Source of the DNA: Pseudomonadota bacterium
Lineage (GTDB): Bacteria > Pseudomonadota > Alphaproteobacteria > Rhizobiales > Methylopilaceae
Assembly (NCBI GenBank): GCA_023389135.1
Contig: JAEWEX010000458.1
Span: forward strand, 1 to 5,667
Length of the DNA stretch: 5,667 bases
Reading direction: 5' to 3'
A program made the translations under genes and the position numbers. Under the pieces are notes generated by a model. The model saw nothing but the letters and a program-made list of their open reading frames with translations. It was not told the DNA's origin and searched no databases. Positions 1 to 5,667 of the stretch are shown here, in pieces (within the stretch, counting starts at the first letter, position 1; the number at the start of each line of letters is the position of its first letter).

Positions 1-1
1 C

Positions 2-757
2 GTCGTGCCCGGCGTGTCGATCACGCTCGCACTGATGGTCTGGACCTGGTTCGCCACCCGCTCCATGCCGCTGCTCGACGCGGTGGAGCGGCTTTCCCTC
101 AGGCGCGTGGCAAGGGCGGTCGCCGACGGCATCCTGCCGCTGATGACGCCCGCCATCATCCTGTCGGGCATCCTGTTCGGCTTCATGACGCCGACCGAGG
201 CCGGCGCCGTCGCCGCCATCTACGCGGCCGCCATCGGCCTGTTCGTCTACCGCACCGTCACCCTTAAGGATCTGTTTAACGGCATCAGCCAGGCCATGGT
301 CGGAACCGCCGCCGTGATGGCGCTGCTGGCCATCGCCGCTGTCCTCGGCTGGATCATCACGCTCGAGGGCATCGCGCGCCAGGTCAGCGAGCTGCTGGGC
401 GGGCAGGACGCCAGCTTCGTGGTCGTGGTGCTGGTGATCAACATCGTGCTTCTGATCGCCGGCATGTTCATGGACTTCACCGCGGCCATGCTGGTGTTCG
501 TGCCGGTGCTCGCGCCCATCGCCATGGATGTGGGGCTGACCCCGGTGCAGTTCGGCGTGATGGTGGTGGTCAACCTGATGATCGGCGTGGTGACGCCGCC
601 GGTGGGGTTCTGCCTGTTCGTCACCGCATCCATCGCGGGCGTGCCCGTGCGCGACGTCATCCGCGCCACCATTCCGTTCCTGATTCCGCTGCTGCTCGTG
701 CTCGCCGCGGTTTCCACGATCCCGGCCATGACCATGTGGCTGGCGGGCTTCATCTGA
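2..757 (+). CDS. TRAP transporter large permease subunit, DctM type (5' partial)
   Basis: This is the C-terminal part of the large membrane subunit of a tripartite ATP-independent periplasmic transporter, which uses an ion gradient to import an organic acid delivered by a periplasmic binding protein. The reading frame is open from the window edge. DctM proteins are usually about 425-440 residues, so roughly 180 N-terminal residues are missing; the GTG at 5 is an internal Val codon, not a start. About 250 residues remain, mostly hydrophobic helices. Two family signatures are clear: GFMTPTEAGAVAAIYAA (residues 59-75, counted from base 5) and NLMIGVVTPPVGFCLFV (190-206), the second matching the conserved N..iG..TPPvG motif. 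The binding-protein and small-permease genes are expected upstream. The next gene starts 17 bases after the stop, which points to co-transcription. The family is certain; the substrate is not shown. Confidence 0.95.
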   Translation, partial: VVPGVSITLALMVWTWFATRSMPLLDAVERLSLRRVARAVADGILPLMTPAIILSGILFGFMTPTEAGAVAAIYAAAIGLFVYRTVTLKDLFNGISQAMVGTAAVMALLAIAAVLGWIITLEGIARQVSELLGGQDASFVVVVLVINIVLLIAGMFMDFTAAMLVFVPVLAPIAMDVGLTPVQFGVMVVVNLMIGVVTPPVGFCLFVTASIAGVPVRDVIRATIPFLIPLLLVLAAVSTIPAMTMWLAGFI

Positions 758-763
758 ACGACT

Positions 764-768
764 AGAGG
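764..768 (+). promoter_or_regulatory. Ribosome binding site of the AtuA-family gene
   Basis: AGAGG lies 6 bases before the GTG at 775, inside the 17-base gap after the permease stop. It supports the GTG start, which lacks a competing ATG nearby upstream. Confidence 0.6.
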
Positions 769-774
769 TTCCAC

Positions 775-2151
775 GTGCTCGACAAGACGGCACCCGAAGA
801 GTTTCGCATCCTGTCCCACGGGATGCTGGGCTACGGCTTCCCGGTCTCCTCGGTGGAGGAGGCCGTCCGGCGCGGCATCGACCTGATCGCGGTGGATGCC
901 GGCAGCACCGATCCCGGACCCTACTATCTCGGCAGCGGCAAGCCGTTCGTTTCGAAGTCCATGGTGGTGCGCGACCTCGACCTGCTGCTGGACGCGCAGG
1001 CGAAGACCGGGGCTCCCATCATCATCGGATCGGCCGGCGGCGCGGGGACGAACCCGCAGGTGGACTTCGTGCTGGACGCGCTGGAGACCGCGCTCAAGGC
1101 CCGCGGCGAGACCAAGAAGGTCGCCGTCATCCGCAGCGAACTCGCAAAGGAAACGGTGGCGAAGGCGCTGTCCGAGAAGCGGATCGTCACCTTCGAGACC
1201 GAGCACGACCTGACCGACGCCGACATCGGGGCCGCCGAGCACATCGTCGCCCAGATCGGCCCCGAGCCGATCATGGCCGCGCTGGAGGCCGGGCCCGACA
1301 TCGTGGTGTCCGGCCGCGCATGGGACGTCGCCAACGTCGCGGCGATGCCCATCAAGCTCGGCTATCCGCGCGGGCTTGCGCTGCACCTGGGCAAGATCCT
1401 GGAATGCGGCGGCCAGGCCGCGCTGCCGGTGGAGGGCTCCGACCTGCTCATGGGGCGCATCTCGCGCGACCGCTTCGTGGTGGAGAGCCCGCAGGGCCAC
1501 AAGGCCTGCACGCTGGAATCGATCTCCGCCCACACGCTTTACGAGAAGACCAACCCGGTGAAGCTGCCCGGGCCCGGCGGCATGGTGGACCTGTCGAAGA
1601 CATCGTTCGAGCAGATCGACCCGGTGCGGGTCGCGGTGCGCGGCAGCCAGTTCCAGAAGGCCGACACCTACACCGTCAAGCTCGAGGGCGCGCGCCGGGT
1701 CGGCTATCGCCACATCGCCATCGGCGGCATCCGCGACCCGCGCATGGTCGGCCAGATCGACACGATCCAGGCCGATCTCCGGGCCAGGCTGGAACAGAAC
1801 CTCGAACCCGGCATCGGCCGCGACCAGTACACACTGACCTTCCGGCGCTATGGCCTCGACGGCGTGATGGGCCCGCTGGAGCCGGTCAAGACGCCGGCGC
1901 ACGAGCTTGGCATCCTGATCGACGCGGTGGGCGAGACGCCGGCCATCGCCGAGACCGTCTGCGCCATGGCGCGCTCCCTCATCCTGCACTGGGGCTATGA
2001 GGGCCGCATCGCCACCGCCGGCAACGTCGCCTTCCCGTTCTCGCCCGCGGACATTCCCGCCGGCGAGGTCTACGAGTTCAACATCTACCACCTGATGGAG
2101 ATCGACGATCCGGTGGCGATGTTCCCCTACGAGATGCAGGAGATCGGCTGA
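775..2151 (+). CDS. AtuA-family (DUF1446) protein, acyclic terpene utilisation type
   Basis: This is a 458-residue protein of the DUF1446/AtuA family, named after AtuA of the Pseudomonas acyclic terpene (citronellol/geraniol) pathway. The biochemical role of that family is not firmly established. It is predicted cytoplasmic, with no signal peptide or membrane segment. Visible family traits are the N-terminal GMLGYGF (16-22), DAGSTDPGPYYLGSGKP (41-57), the glycine-rich GSAGGAGTNPQVDF (85-98), SGRAWD (179-184) and LECGGQAA (209-216). The last matches the conserved ECG-type motif of the family. The GTG start is chosen because homology-like sequence begins about ten residues in and AGAGG precedes it. 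The stop overlaps the next start by one base (TGATG), coupling it to the DUF4387 protein, a partner commonly found beside or fused to this family. Terpene catabolism should not be assumed: no geranyl-CoA carboxylase gene is visible here. Confidence 0.92.
   Translation: MLDKTAPEEFRILSHGMLGYGFPVSSVEEAVRRGIDLIAVDAGSTDPGPYYLGSGKPFVSKSMVVRDLDLLLDAQAKTGAPIIIGSAGGAGTNPQVDFVLDALETALKARGETKKVAVIRSELAKETVAKALSEKRIVTFETEHDLTDADIGAAEHIVAQIGPEPIMAALEAGPDIVVSGRAWDVANVAAMPIKLGYPRGLALHLGKILECGGQAALPVEGSDLLMGRISRDRFVVESPQGHKACTLESISAHTLYEKTNPVKLPGPGGMVDLSKTSFEQIDPVRVAVRGSQFQKADTYTVKLEGARRVGYRHIAIGGIRDPRMVGQIDTIQADLRARLEQNLEPGIGRDQYTLTFRRYGLDGVMGPLEPVKTPAHELGILIDAVGETPAIAETVCAMARSLILHWGYEGRIATAGNVAFPFSPADIPAGEVYEFNIYHLMEIDDPVAMFPYEMQEIG
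2138..2142 (+). promoter_or_regulatory. Ribosome binding site of the DUF4387 gene
   Basis: AGGAG lies inside the last codons of the AtuA-family gene, 8 bases before the ATG at 2151. Together with the TGATG stop/start overlap it fixes the start of the small gene and implies translational coupling. Confidence 0.65.
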
Positions 2152-2459
2152 TGCGCCTGGCCGAAATCGCCAAGGTGGTCCGCAGCAAGAATGCGGGTCC
2201 GTTCATCATGACCTTCGACGTGCTGTTCGACAGCGAGGAGACGCTGGAGCGCATCCGCTCCGGCGGGCGGCTCACCCGCGACAGCGTGGCCGCCGCCTAC
2301 GGGGTGTCGCCCAATGCCGTCATGGACTTCGACTACTATCCGTTCGCGCGGGCGGTGAAGTTCTCTCTGCGGCGGCCGCATGCCTCCGGCTCCGCCGCCG
2401 ACACCGACGTCTACGGCGCCCAGCAGCACGTCCCGCTGCTCGATCTCGATGTCGGCTGA
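2151..2459 (+). CDS. DUF4387 domain protein, probable partner of the AtuA-family protein
   Basis: This 102-residue protein is a single DUF4387 domain at about full family length. Recognisable pieces are AKVVRSKNAGPFIMTFDVLF (7-26) near the N-terminus and TDVYGAQQHVPLLDLDV (85-101) at the C-terminus, the latter being the family's hallmark tDvYgaQQH.PLL end. No signal peptide or membrane helix is seen. The biochemical function of the domain is unknown to me. Family knowledge: DUF4387 is repeatedly found directly after, or fused to, AtuA/DUF1446 proteins, so the two probably form one enzyme or complex. Here the gene starts on the last base of the AtuA stop codon behind a good AGGAG site, which would favour matched synthesis of both. 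Its 3' end overlaps the next gene by 11 bases. The conserved His in the QQH motif is a candidate functional residue (inference). Confidence 0.92.
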   Translation: MRLAEIAKVVRSKNAGPFIMTFDVLFDSEETLERIRSGGRLTRDSVAAAYGVSPNAVMDFDYYPFARAVKFSLRRPHASGSAADTDVYGAQQHVPLLDLDVG

Positions 2460-3297
2460 CTTCGCGCTCCCCGAGGTCGCGGAGGCGGACGCCTCCGGCG
2501 ACATCGCCGCCCTGTACGAGACCATCCGGGCCGACACCGGATCGCGGCTGGTGAACTATGTCTGGCGGCACCTGGCCAGCATCGATGGCGCGGCGCCCTG
2601 GCTGTGGCAGGTGACCCGGGCCAATGACCACCGTCCTCTGGCGGCGCTCGTCGGCCGCACGGCGGACGCCGCCGCCGGCCCGCTGGCCGCAGAGACACGG
2701 CCCGTCGCACCCGTGGCCATGGACGCCGCCGCGCAAGACATCGTCGCGGTCTACAACGTCAACAATGTCGGCAACCTGTCACGGGTGTTCATGCTGCTGG
2801 AGGCGCTGCGGCGCCCGTCGGGCGAGGCCCGCTCCCGCAGCGCCGCACCCGCTGCGGGCCGGGCGAACGCACCGGCGGACGCCGCGTTGCCTCCCCTGCC
2901 CCGCTTCTCCGACCTGTCCCAGGCGGAGCTCGACGCCATCGCCGCCATCGCCGAGGCCGGGCCCGCCGCCGACAGCGGCATCGTGCCAAGCCTCTGGCGC
3001 CATCTGGCGGTGGAGCCGGGGCTGATCGAGCGGCTCAGGGCCCCGCTGGCGGCGGCCCTCGCCTCCCCGCACTTCGTTGCGGCGTTCGACGACCTTCGCG
3101 CCCGCGCCATGACGGCGGCGGCCGACATTCCGCTCACGCTGCCGCCGCCCGCCCGATTCGACCGGGCCGCGGCCACGCTGGGCCTTGCCCGCTTCTCCCG
3201 GCGCATCGCCGAACTCACCCTTGCCGGGCGTGTCCTCACCGAATGGACCCGCGCCCCGGCCGACCCGTCCTCAGCAGCCCAGGAATCCCGACCGTGA
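2449..3297 (+). CDS. DehI-fold protein (2-haloacid dehalogenase-like family), probably not a dehalogenase
   Basis: This 282-residue, alanine-rich, largely helical protein resembles the halocarboxylic acid dehalogenase DehI family, built of two similar halves. Residues 36-55 align without gaps, from memory, to the first half of Pseudomonas putida DehI. VGNLSRVFMLLEAL (107-120) matches the DehI YGNPKYLLLITAL segment, keeping the Asn that corresponds to DehI Asn114 (here Asn109). The second half starts near 149, after a Pro/Ala/Arg-rich linker (about 121-148). The two halves share a WRHLA core (39-43 and 183-187). The position matching catalytic Asp189 of DehI appears to be Leu182, so dehalogenation is doubtful and the real reaction is unknown. 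The ATG at 2449 is preferred to one at 2380 because the extra 23 residues are a Pro/Ser/Thr-rich overlap with the DUF4387 gene. No clear ribosome binding site is visible, so translation probably depends on coupling across the 11-base overlap. The amidase overlaps its stop. Confidence 0.78.
   Translation: MSADFALPEVAEADASGDIAALYETIRADTGSRLVNYVWRHLASIDGAAPWLWQVTRANDHRPLAALVGRTADAAAGPLAAETRPVAPVAMDAAAQDIVAVYNVNNVGNLSRVFMLLEALRRPSGEARSRSAAPAAGRANAPADAALPPLPRFSDLSQAELDAIAAIAEAGPAADSGIVPSLWRHLAVEPGLIERLRAPLAAALASPHFVAAFDDLRARAMTAAADIPLTLPPPARFDRAAATLGLARFSRRIAELTLAGRVLTEWTRAPADPSSAAQESRP
3281..3284 (+). promoter_or_regulatory. Ribosome binding site supporting the GTG start of the amidase
   Basis: AGGA lies 9 bases before the GTG at 3294, within the last codons of the DehI-fold gene. 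No comparable site precedes the alternative in-frame ATG at 3243, so this helps decide the start. Confidence 0.45.
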
Positions 3298-4652
3298 CCA
3301 TCACCTCGAAGGTTGAACGCCAGATCCGCCGGATCGAGCACCTGAACCCGCAGATCCGCGCGGTCATCACCCCCATGGCCGAGGAGGCGCGGGAAACCGC
3401 CCGCCGCCTCGACGCGCGCGCCCCGGACGGCCGCCCGGCGGGCGCTCTCGCCGGCCTCACCGTCTCGATCAAGGACAATGTGGACGTGGCCGGGGTTCGG
3501 TCCACCGCCGGTTCCAAGTTCTTCAACGACCGGATCGCCAATGCGGACGCCACCGTCACCACCCGGCTGCGGGAGGCGCAGGCGGCCCTGATCGCCAAGG
3601 TGAATCTCCATGAGTTCGCCTTCGGCGGCACGACCCAGAACCCGCATCACGGCTCCTGCCGCAACCCGTGGAACCCGGACCACATTCCCGGCGGCTCCTC
3701 GGGTGGCTCCGGCGCCAGCGTCGCGGCGGGCATGTGCGATGTTTCGCTCGGCACGGATACCGGCGGCTCGATCCGCATCCCCGCGGCGCTGAACGGCCTC
3801 GTGGGCGTCCGCCCCACGGTCGGCCGCGTCTCCAACGCCGGCTCGCTGTCGGTCAGCGGCATGTTCGACACGATCAGCCCGCTCGCCCATACGGTGGCGG
3901 ACGCTGCCGCCGTGTTCGAGGCCATTGCCGGATATGACCCGGAGGACGAGTTCAGCATCGACACCGGCGTCGAAAGCTGGATCTCGCGCCGTGCGCTGGG
4001 CGTGGAGGGGCTGGTCATCGGCGTGCCGCGCAACTTCTTCTTCGAGGGCATCGACGCCGAGGTCGACCAGGCGGTCCGCGCCGCCATCGCCACGCTGAAG
4101 GACCTTGGCATGCGGGTGGTCGAGATCGACATCCCGGGCGTCGAGGCGGTCCACAAGCAGATGACCGACGTGCTGCTGTGCGATGCGGCCTCGTTCCACC
4201 GGGAACGGCTGGAGAACCATCCCGGCGACTTCGGCAAGGACGTCTACGAGCGCATGATGATCGGCTACCGCACCAGCGGCATCGACCATGCCGCCGGCAT
4301 CCGCGCGCAGCAGCACTGGCGCCGCCAGATCGAACTGCTGCTGGAGGAGGTCGACCTGATCGTGACGCCGACGGTGGGCTTCGGCGCGCCGCGGGTCGCG
4401 GACGCCCAGGTGATGATCGAAGCGACGCGCGGCCTCACCCGGCTGACCTTCCCCTGGTCGTTCGCCCAGGTTCCGGCCTTCAGCATTCCCTGCGGGTTCA
4501 CCGCGGCCGGCATGCCCATCGGCATGCAGATCGTCGGACGCCATTTCGACGAGGCTCTTCTCTTTACCGTCGGCGATGCCTACCAGGGGGCGACCGACCA
4601 TCACCTCAAGCGTCCGGCCCTGTGGGCCGAGGCCGGCACGGGTACCGGATGA
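3294..4652 (+). CDS. Amidase-signature family hydrolase
   Basis: This cytoplasmic enzyme of the amidase signature superfamily hydrolyses a C-N amide bond using a Ser-cisSer-Lys triad. From the GTG at 3294 it has 452 residues, a normal family length. The triad is intact: Lys60 in TVSIKDNVDV, cis-Ser135 in PGGSSGGSG and nucleophile Ser159 in GTDTGGSIRIPAALNG. The spacings (99 residues Lys to Ser, 24 between serines) equal those of fatty acid amide hydrolase. The C-terminal IPCGFTAAGMPIGMQIVGRHFDE segment is also typical. The GTG start forms a 4-base GTGA overlap with the upstream stop and has an AGGA site. An ATG at 3243 would add 17 Pro-rich residues that do not look like family sequence, but cannot be excluded. 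The 3' end overlaps the regulator by ATGA. It resembles GatA-like general amidases, but no gatB or gatC is adjacent, so a catabolic amidase is more likely than tRNA amidation. The substrate is unknown. Confidence 0.93.
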   Translation: MTITSKVERQIRRIEHLNPQIRAVITPMAEEARETARRLDARAPDGRPAGALAGLTVSIKDNVDVAGVRSTAGSKFFNDRIANADATVTTRLREAQAALIAKVNLHEFAFGGTTQNPHHGSCRNPWNPDHIPGGSSGGSGASVAAGMCDVSLGTDTGGSIRIPAALNGLVGVRPTVGRVSNAGSLSVSGMFDTISPLAHTVADAAAVFEAIAGYDPEDEFSIDTGVESWISRRALGVEGLVIGVPRNFFFEGIDAEVDQAVRAAIATLKDLGMRVVEIDIPGVEAVHKQMTDVLLCDAASFHRERLENHPGDFGKDVYERMMIGYRTSGIDHAAGIRAQQHWRRQIELLLEEVDLIVTPTVGFGAPRVADAQVMIEATRGLTRLTFPWSFAQVPAFSIPCGFTAAGMPIGMQIVGRHFDEALLFTVGDAYQGATDHHLKRPALWAEAGTGTG

Positions 4653-5362
4653 CCGAGACGACCGAGAACGCCTCGCCGCTGCGCCTGTCGCGCCGCCCCT
4701 CCCTCGCCCGGGCGGCGGCGGACCGGCTGCGGGAGGCGATCCTGGAGGGTGCGCTGGTCCGGGGCCAGCATCTGGTCGAGATCGAGACGGCCCGCGACCT
4801 CGGCATCAGTCGCGGGCCGCTGCGCGAGGCCTTCAAGATGCTGTCGGCGGAGGGTCTGCTGGAGATCCGCGAGGATCGCGGCGTCTTCGTGCCCGACTAC
4901 GCGCCCGAGGAGATCGAGCAGATGATCGTGGCGCGCGCCACCATGGAGGGCATGGCCGCGCGCCTGTTCGTGCTGCGGGCGGGCCCCAAGGACCGCGCGC
5001 GGGTGGACATGCTGATCGGCGAGATGGCGCGGACCTCCGTGGCGGGCAGTTCCCGGGAATGGCGCGAACTGGACTGGATGTTCCACGAGACGGTCATGAC
5101 CGGCTCGCGCAACCGCTTCATCATGCGGGCATGGAGCAATCTCGGCACGCTCCTGCGCGTCTACATGATGCAGCTCAACCCGCTCTACGACCTGGAACGG
5201 CCGCGGGTGCTGGAGACCCACAGGGCGCTGGCGGCGAGCGTGCTGGGCGGCGACCCCGACGCGGCGGAGGGCCTGTTCCGCTGGACCATCCTGCGCTCGG
5301 GCTTCTTCGTGCTGGGCAAATCCGTCCCCGCCGACCTTGCCGACAACGAGCCCCGAGACTGA
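4649..5362 (+). CDS. GntR family transcriptional regulator, FCD (FadR) subfamily
   Basis: This is a 237-residue DNA-binding regulator. The N-terminal winged helix-turn-helix spans about 17-83, with the typical LREAILEGALVRGQHLVE stretch, the recognition region ARDLGISRGPLREAFKMLS (48-66) and the wing GLLEIREDRGVFV. The remainder (about 87-225) is a helical FCD ligand-binding domain. Many FCD domains bind a metal through an Asp-x3-His pair and two further His. Here Asp142 and His146 (DWMFH) and His191 (ETHRAL) are present, but the last position, 22 residues on, is Thr213 (RWTIL), so metal binding may be weak or lost. The ATG at 4649 makes an ATGA overlap with the amidase stop. An upstream in-frame extension to 4178 is only amidase sequence out of frame. 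Lying inside the operon, it probably regulates its own cluster, mostly as a repressor relieved by a pathway acid (inference). No operator can be placed because the operon promoter is outside the window. Confidence 0.94.
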   Translation: MTETTENASPLRLSRRPSLARAAADRLREAILEGALVRGQHLVEIETARDLGISRGPLREAFKMLSAEGLLEIREDRGVFVPDYAPEEIEQMIVARATMEGMAARLFVLRAGPKDRARVDMLIGEMARTSVAGSSREWRELDWMFHETVMTGSRNRFIMRAWSNLGTLLRVYMMQLNPLYDLERPRVLETHRALAASVLGGDPDAAEGLFRWTILRSGFFVLGKSVPADLADNEPRD

Positions 5363-5364
5363 CC

Positions 5365-5370
5365 GGAGGA
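5365..5370 (+). promoter_or_regulatory. Strong ribosome binding site of the HMGL-like gene
   Basis: GGAGGA ends 5 bases before the ATG at 5376, in the 13-base gap after the regulator stop. It is the strongest Shine-Dalgarno match in the window and suggests the lyase is translated independently and at a higher rate than the coupled genes before it. Confidence 0.75.
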
Positions 5371-5375
5371 CCGAC

Positions 5376-5667
5376 ATGATCGACACCCTTCCCACGGCCG
5401 TCACGGTCACGGACATCACGCTGCGCGACGGGCTCCAGAGCCTGCCGGCCGTCTATGCAACGTCCGACAAGCGCGCGATCTACGATGCGATCCTCGGCGC
5501 CGGCTTCACCTCCATAGAGGTGACCTCCTTCATGCGGCCCGACCGCGTGCCGCAGCTTGCGGACGCGGCGGACCTGCTGGCCTCCATCGAGCGCCGCGAC
5601 GGCGTCGAGCTGCGCGCGCTGGTCGCCAACCCCAAGGGCGTGGAGCGGGCGGCGGCGGCCGGCGTCG
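5376..5667 (+). CDS. Hydroxymethylglutaryl-CoA lyase-like enzyme (3' partial)
   Basis: These are the first 97 codons of a DRE-TIM metallolyase family enzyme; members this long reach about 300 residues, so about two thirds lie beyond the window. HMG-CoA lyase splits 3-hydroxy-3-methylglutaryl-CoA into acetyl-CoA and acetoacetate. The visible part follows HMG-CoA lyases closely: LRDGLQ (16-21) holds the catalytic Arg17 and metal-binding Asp18, IEVTSF (47-52) holds the Glu equivalent to human Glu72, MRPDRVPQLADAADLL (53-68) matches the family's sPk.vPQmaD segment, and VANPKGVERAAAAGV (83-97) matches its TPNLKGfe.A..aGa strand. The N-terminal strand reads TDITLRDGLQS instead of the usual VEVGPRDGLQNE, which departs from classical HMG-CoA lyases and leaves room for a different 3-hydroxyacyl-CoA substrate. 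The start is secured by GGAGGA. The catalytic His and Cys residues near the C-terminus cannot be checked. Confidence 0.9.
   Translation, partial: MIDTLPTAVTVTDITLRDGLQSLPAVYATSDKRAIYDAILGAGFTSIEVTSFMRPDRVPQLADAADLLASIERRDGVELRALVANPKGVERAAAAGV

Noticed and set aside
758..774. Gap between permease and AtuA-family gene as a possible promoter or terminator
   Set aside because: Only 17 bases, with a ribosome binding site and no hairpin or T-run.
247..2091. Very long minus-strand open frame (614 codons) opposite the permease and AtuA-family genes
   Set aside because: GC-rich codon bias on the + strand removes stops from the antisense frame. The translation is low-complexity, rich in Arg, Asp, His and Ala, with no family motif, and runs across two well-supported + strand genes.
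4510..4526. Two GCATGC palindromes 13 bases apart, looked at as a possible operator
   Set aside because: They fall inside the conserved amidase sequence GMPIGMQ and are explained by the codons for Gly-Met; no regulator site is expected there.
2751..4604. Second long minus-strand open frame (617 codons) opposite the DehI-fold and amidase genes
   Set aside because: Same antisense artefact. The opposite strand carries an amidase with an intact catalytic triad.
4178..4648. N-terminal extension of the GntR regulator of about 157 residues
   Set aside because: It is the amidase gene read in another frame, with Arg/Pro-rich nonsense sequence. The winged-helix domain begins properly after the ATG at 4649.
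4576..5379. + strand open frame of 267 codons over the regulator
   Set aside because: It overlaps the regulator in a different frame and its translation is Arg/Gly/Pro-rich with no domain, while the regulator frame has clear HTH and FCD motifs.

Overview
The window is GC-rich DNA whose coding codons mostly end in G or C. All seven genes lie on the + strand and are packed end to end. The gene types (TRAP transporter, AtuA-family protein, DUF4387 protein, GntR/FCD regulator, HMG-CoA-lyase-like enzyme) and the base composition fit a metabolically versatile proteobacterium, most likely an alphaproteobacterium. That assignment is inferred from composition and gene content, not from a marker gene.

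Layout: the 3' part of a TRAP transporter large permease (DctM type; 5' end outside the window) ends at 757. After 17 bases come an AtuA-family (DUF1446) protein (775-2151), a small DUF4387 protein (2151-2459), a DehI-fold protein related to group I 2-haloacid dehalogenases (2449-3297), an amidase-signature hydrolase (preferred start 3294, to 4652), a GntR/FCD transcription regulator (4649-5362), and the first 97 codons of an HMG-CoA-lyase-like aldolase/lyase (5376 to the window edge). Four of the six junctions overlap by 1, 11, 4 and 4 bases. The other two gaps are 17 and 13 bases. No room remains for internal promoters or terminators, so this looks like one translationally coupled operon continuing off both ends.

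How the genes may work together (inference): the TRAP system imports an organic acid. The amidase, AtuA/DUF4387 pair and DehI-fold protein then modify it, and the HMGL-type enzyme carries out a terminal C-C cleavage, probably of a CoA thioester. The FCD regulator would sense the substrate or an intermediate. The substrate cannot be read from the sequence. The AtuA plus HMG-CoA-lyase pairing recalls acyclic terpene and leucine-type catabolism, but the other genes do not match the known atu or liu clusters, so a different branched or substituted carboxylate is at least as likely.

The most unusual points are the DehI-fold protein, which by alignment from memory lacks the catalytic aspartate of true DehI dehalogenases, and the FCD regulator, in which the last of the usual metal-binding histidines is a threonine. 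No RNA genes, mobile elements, CRISPR arrays or terminators were seen, and there is no gene-free stretch longer than 17 bases.
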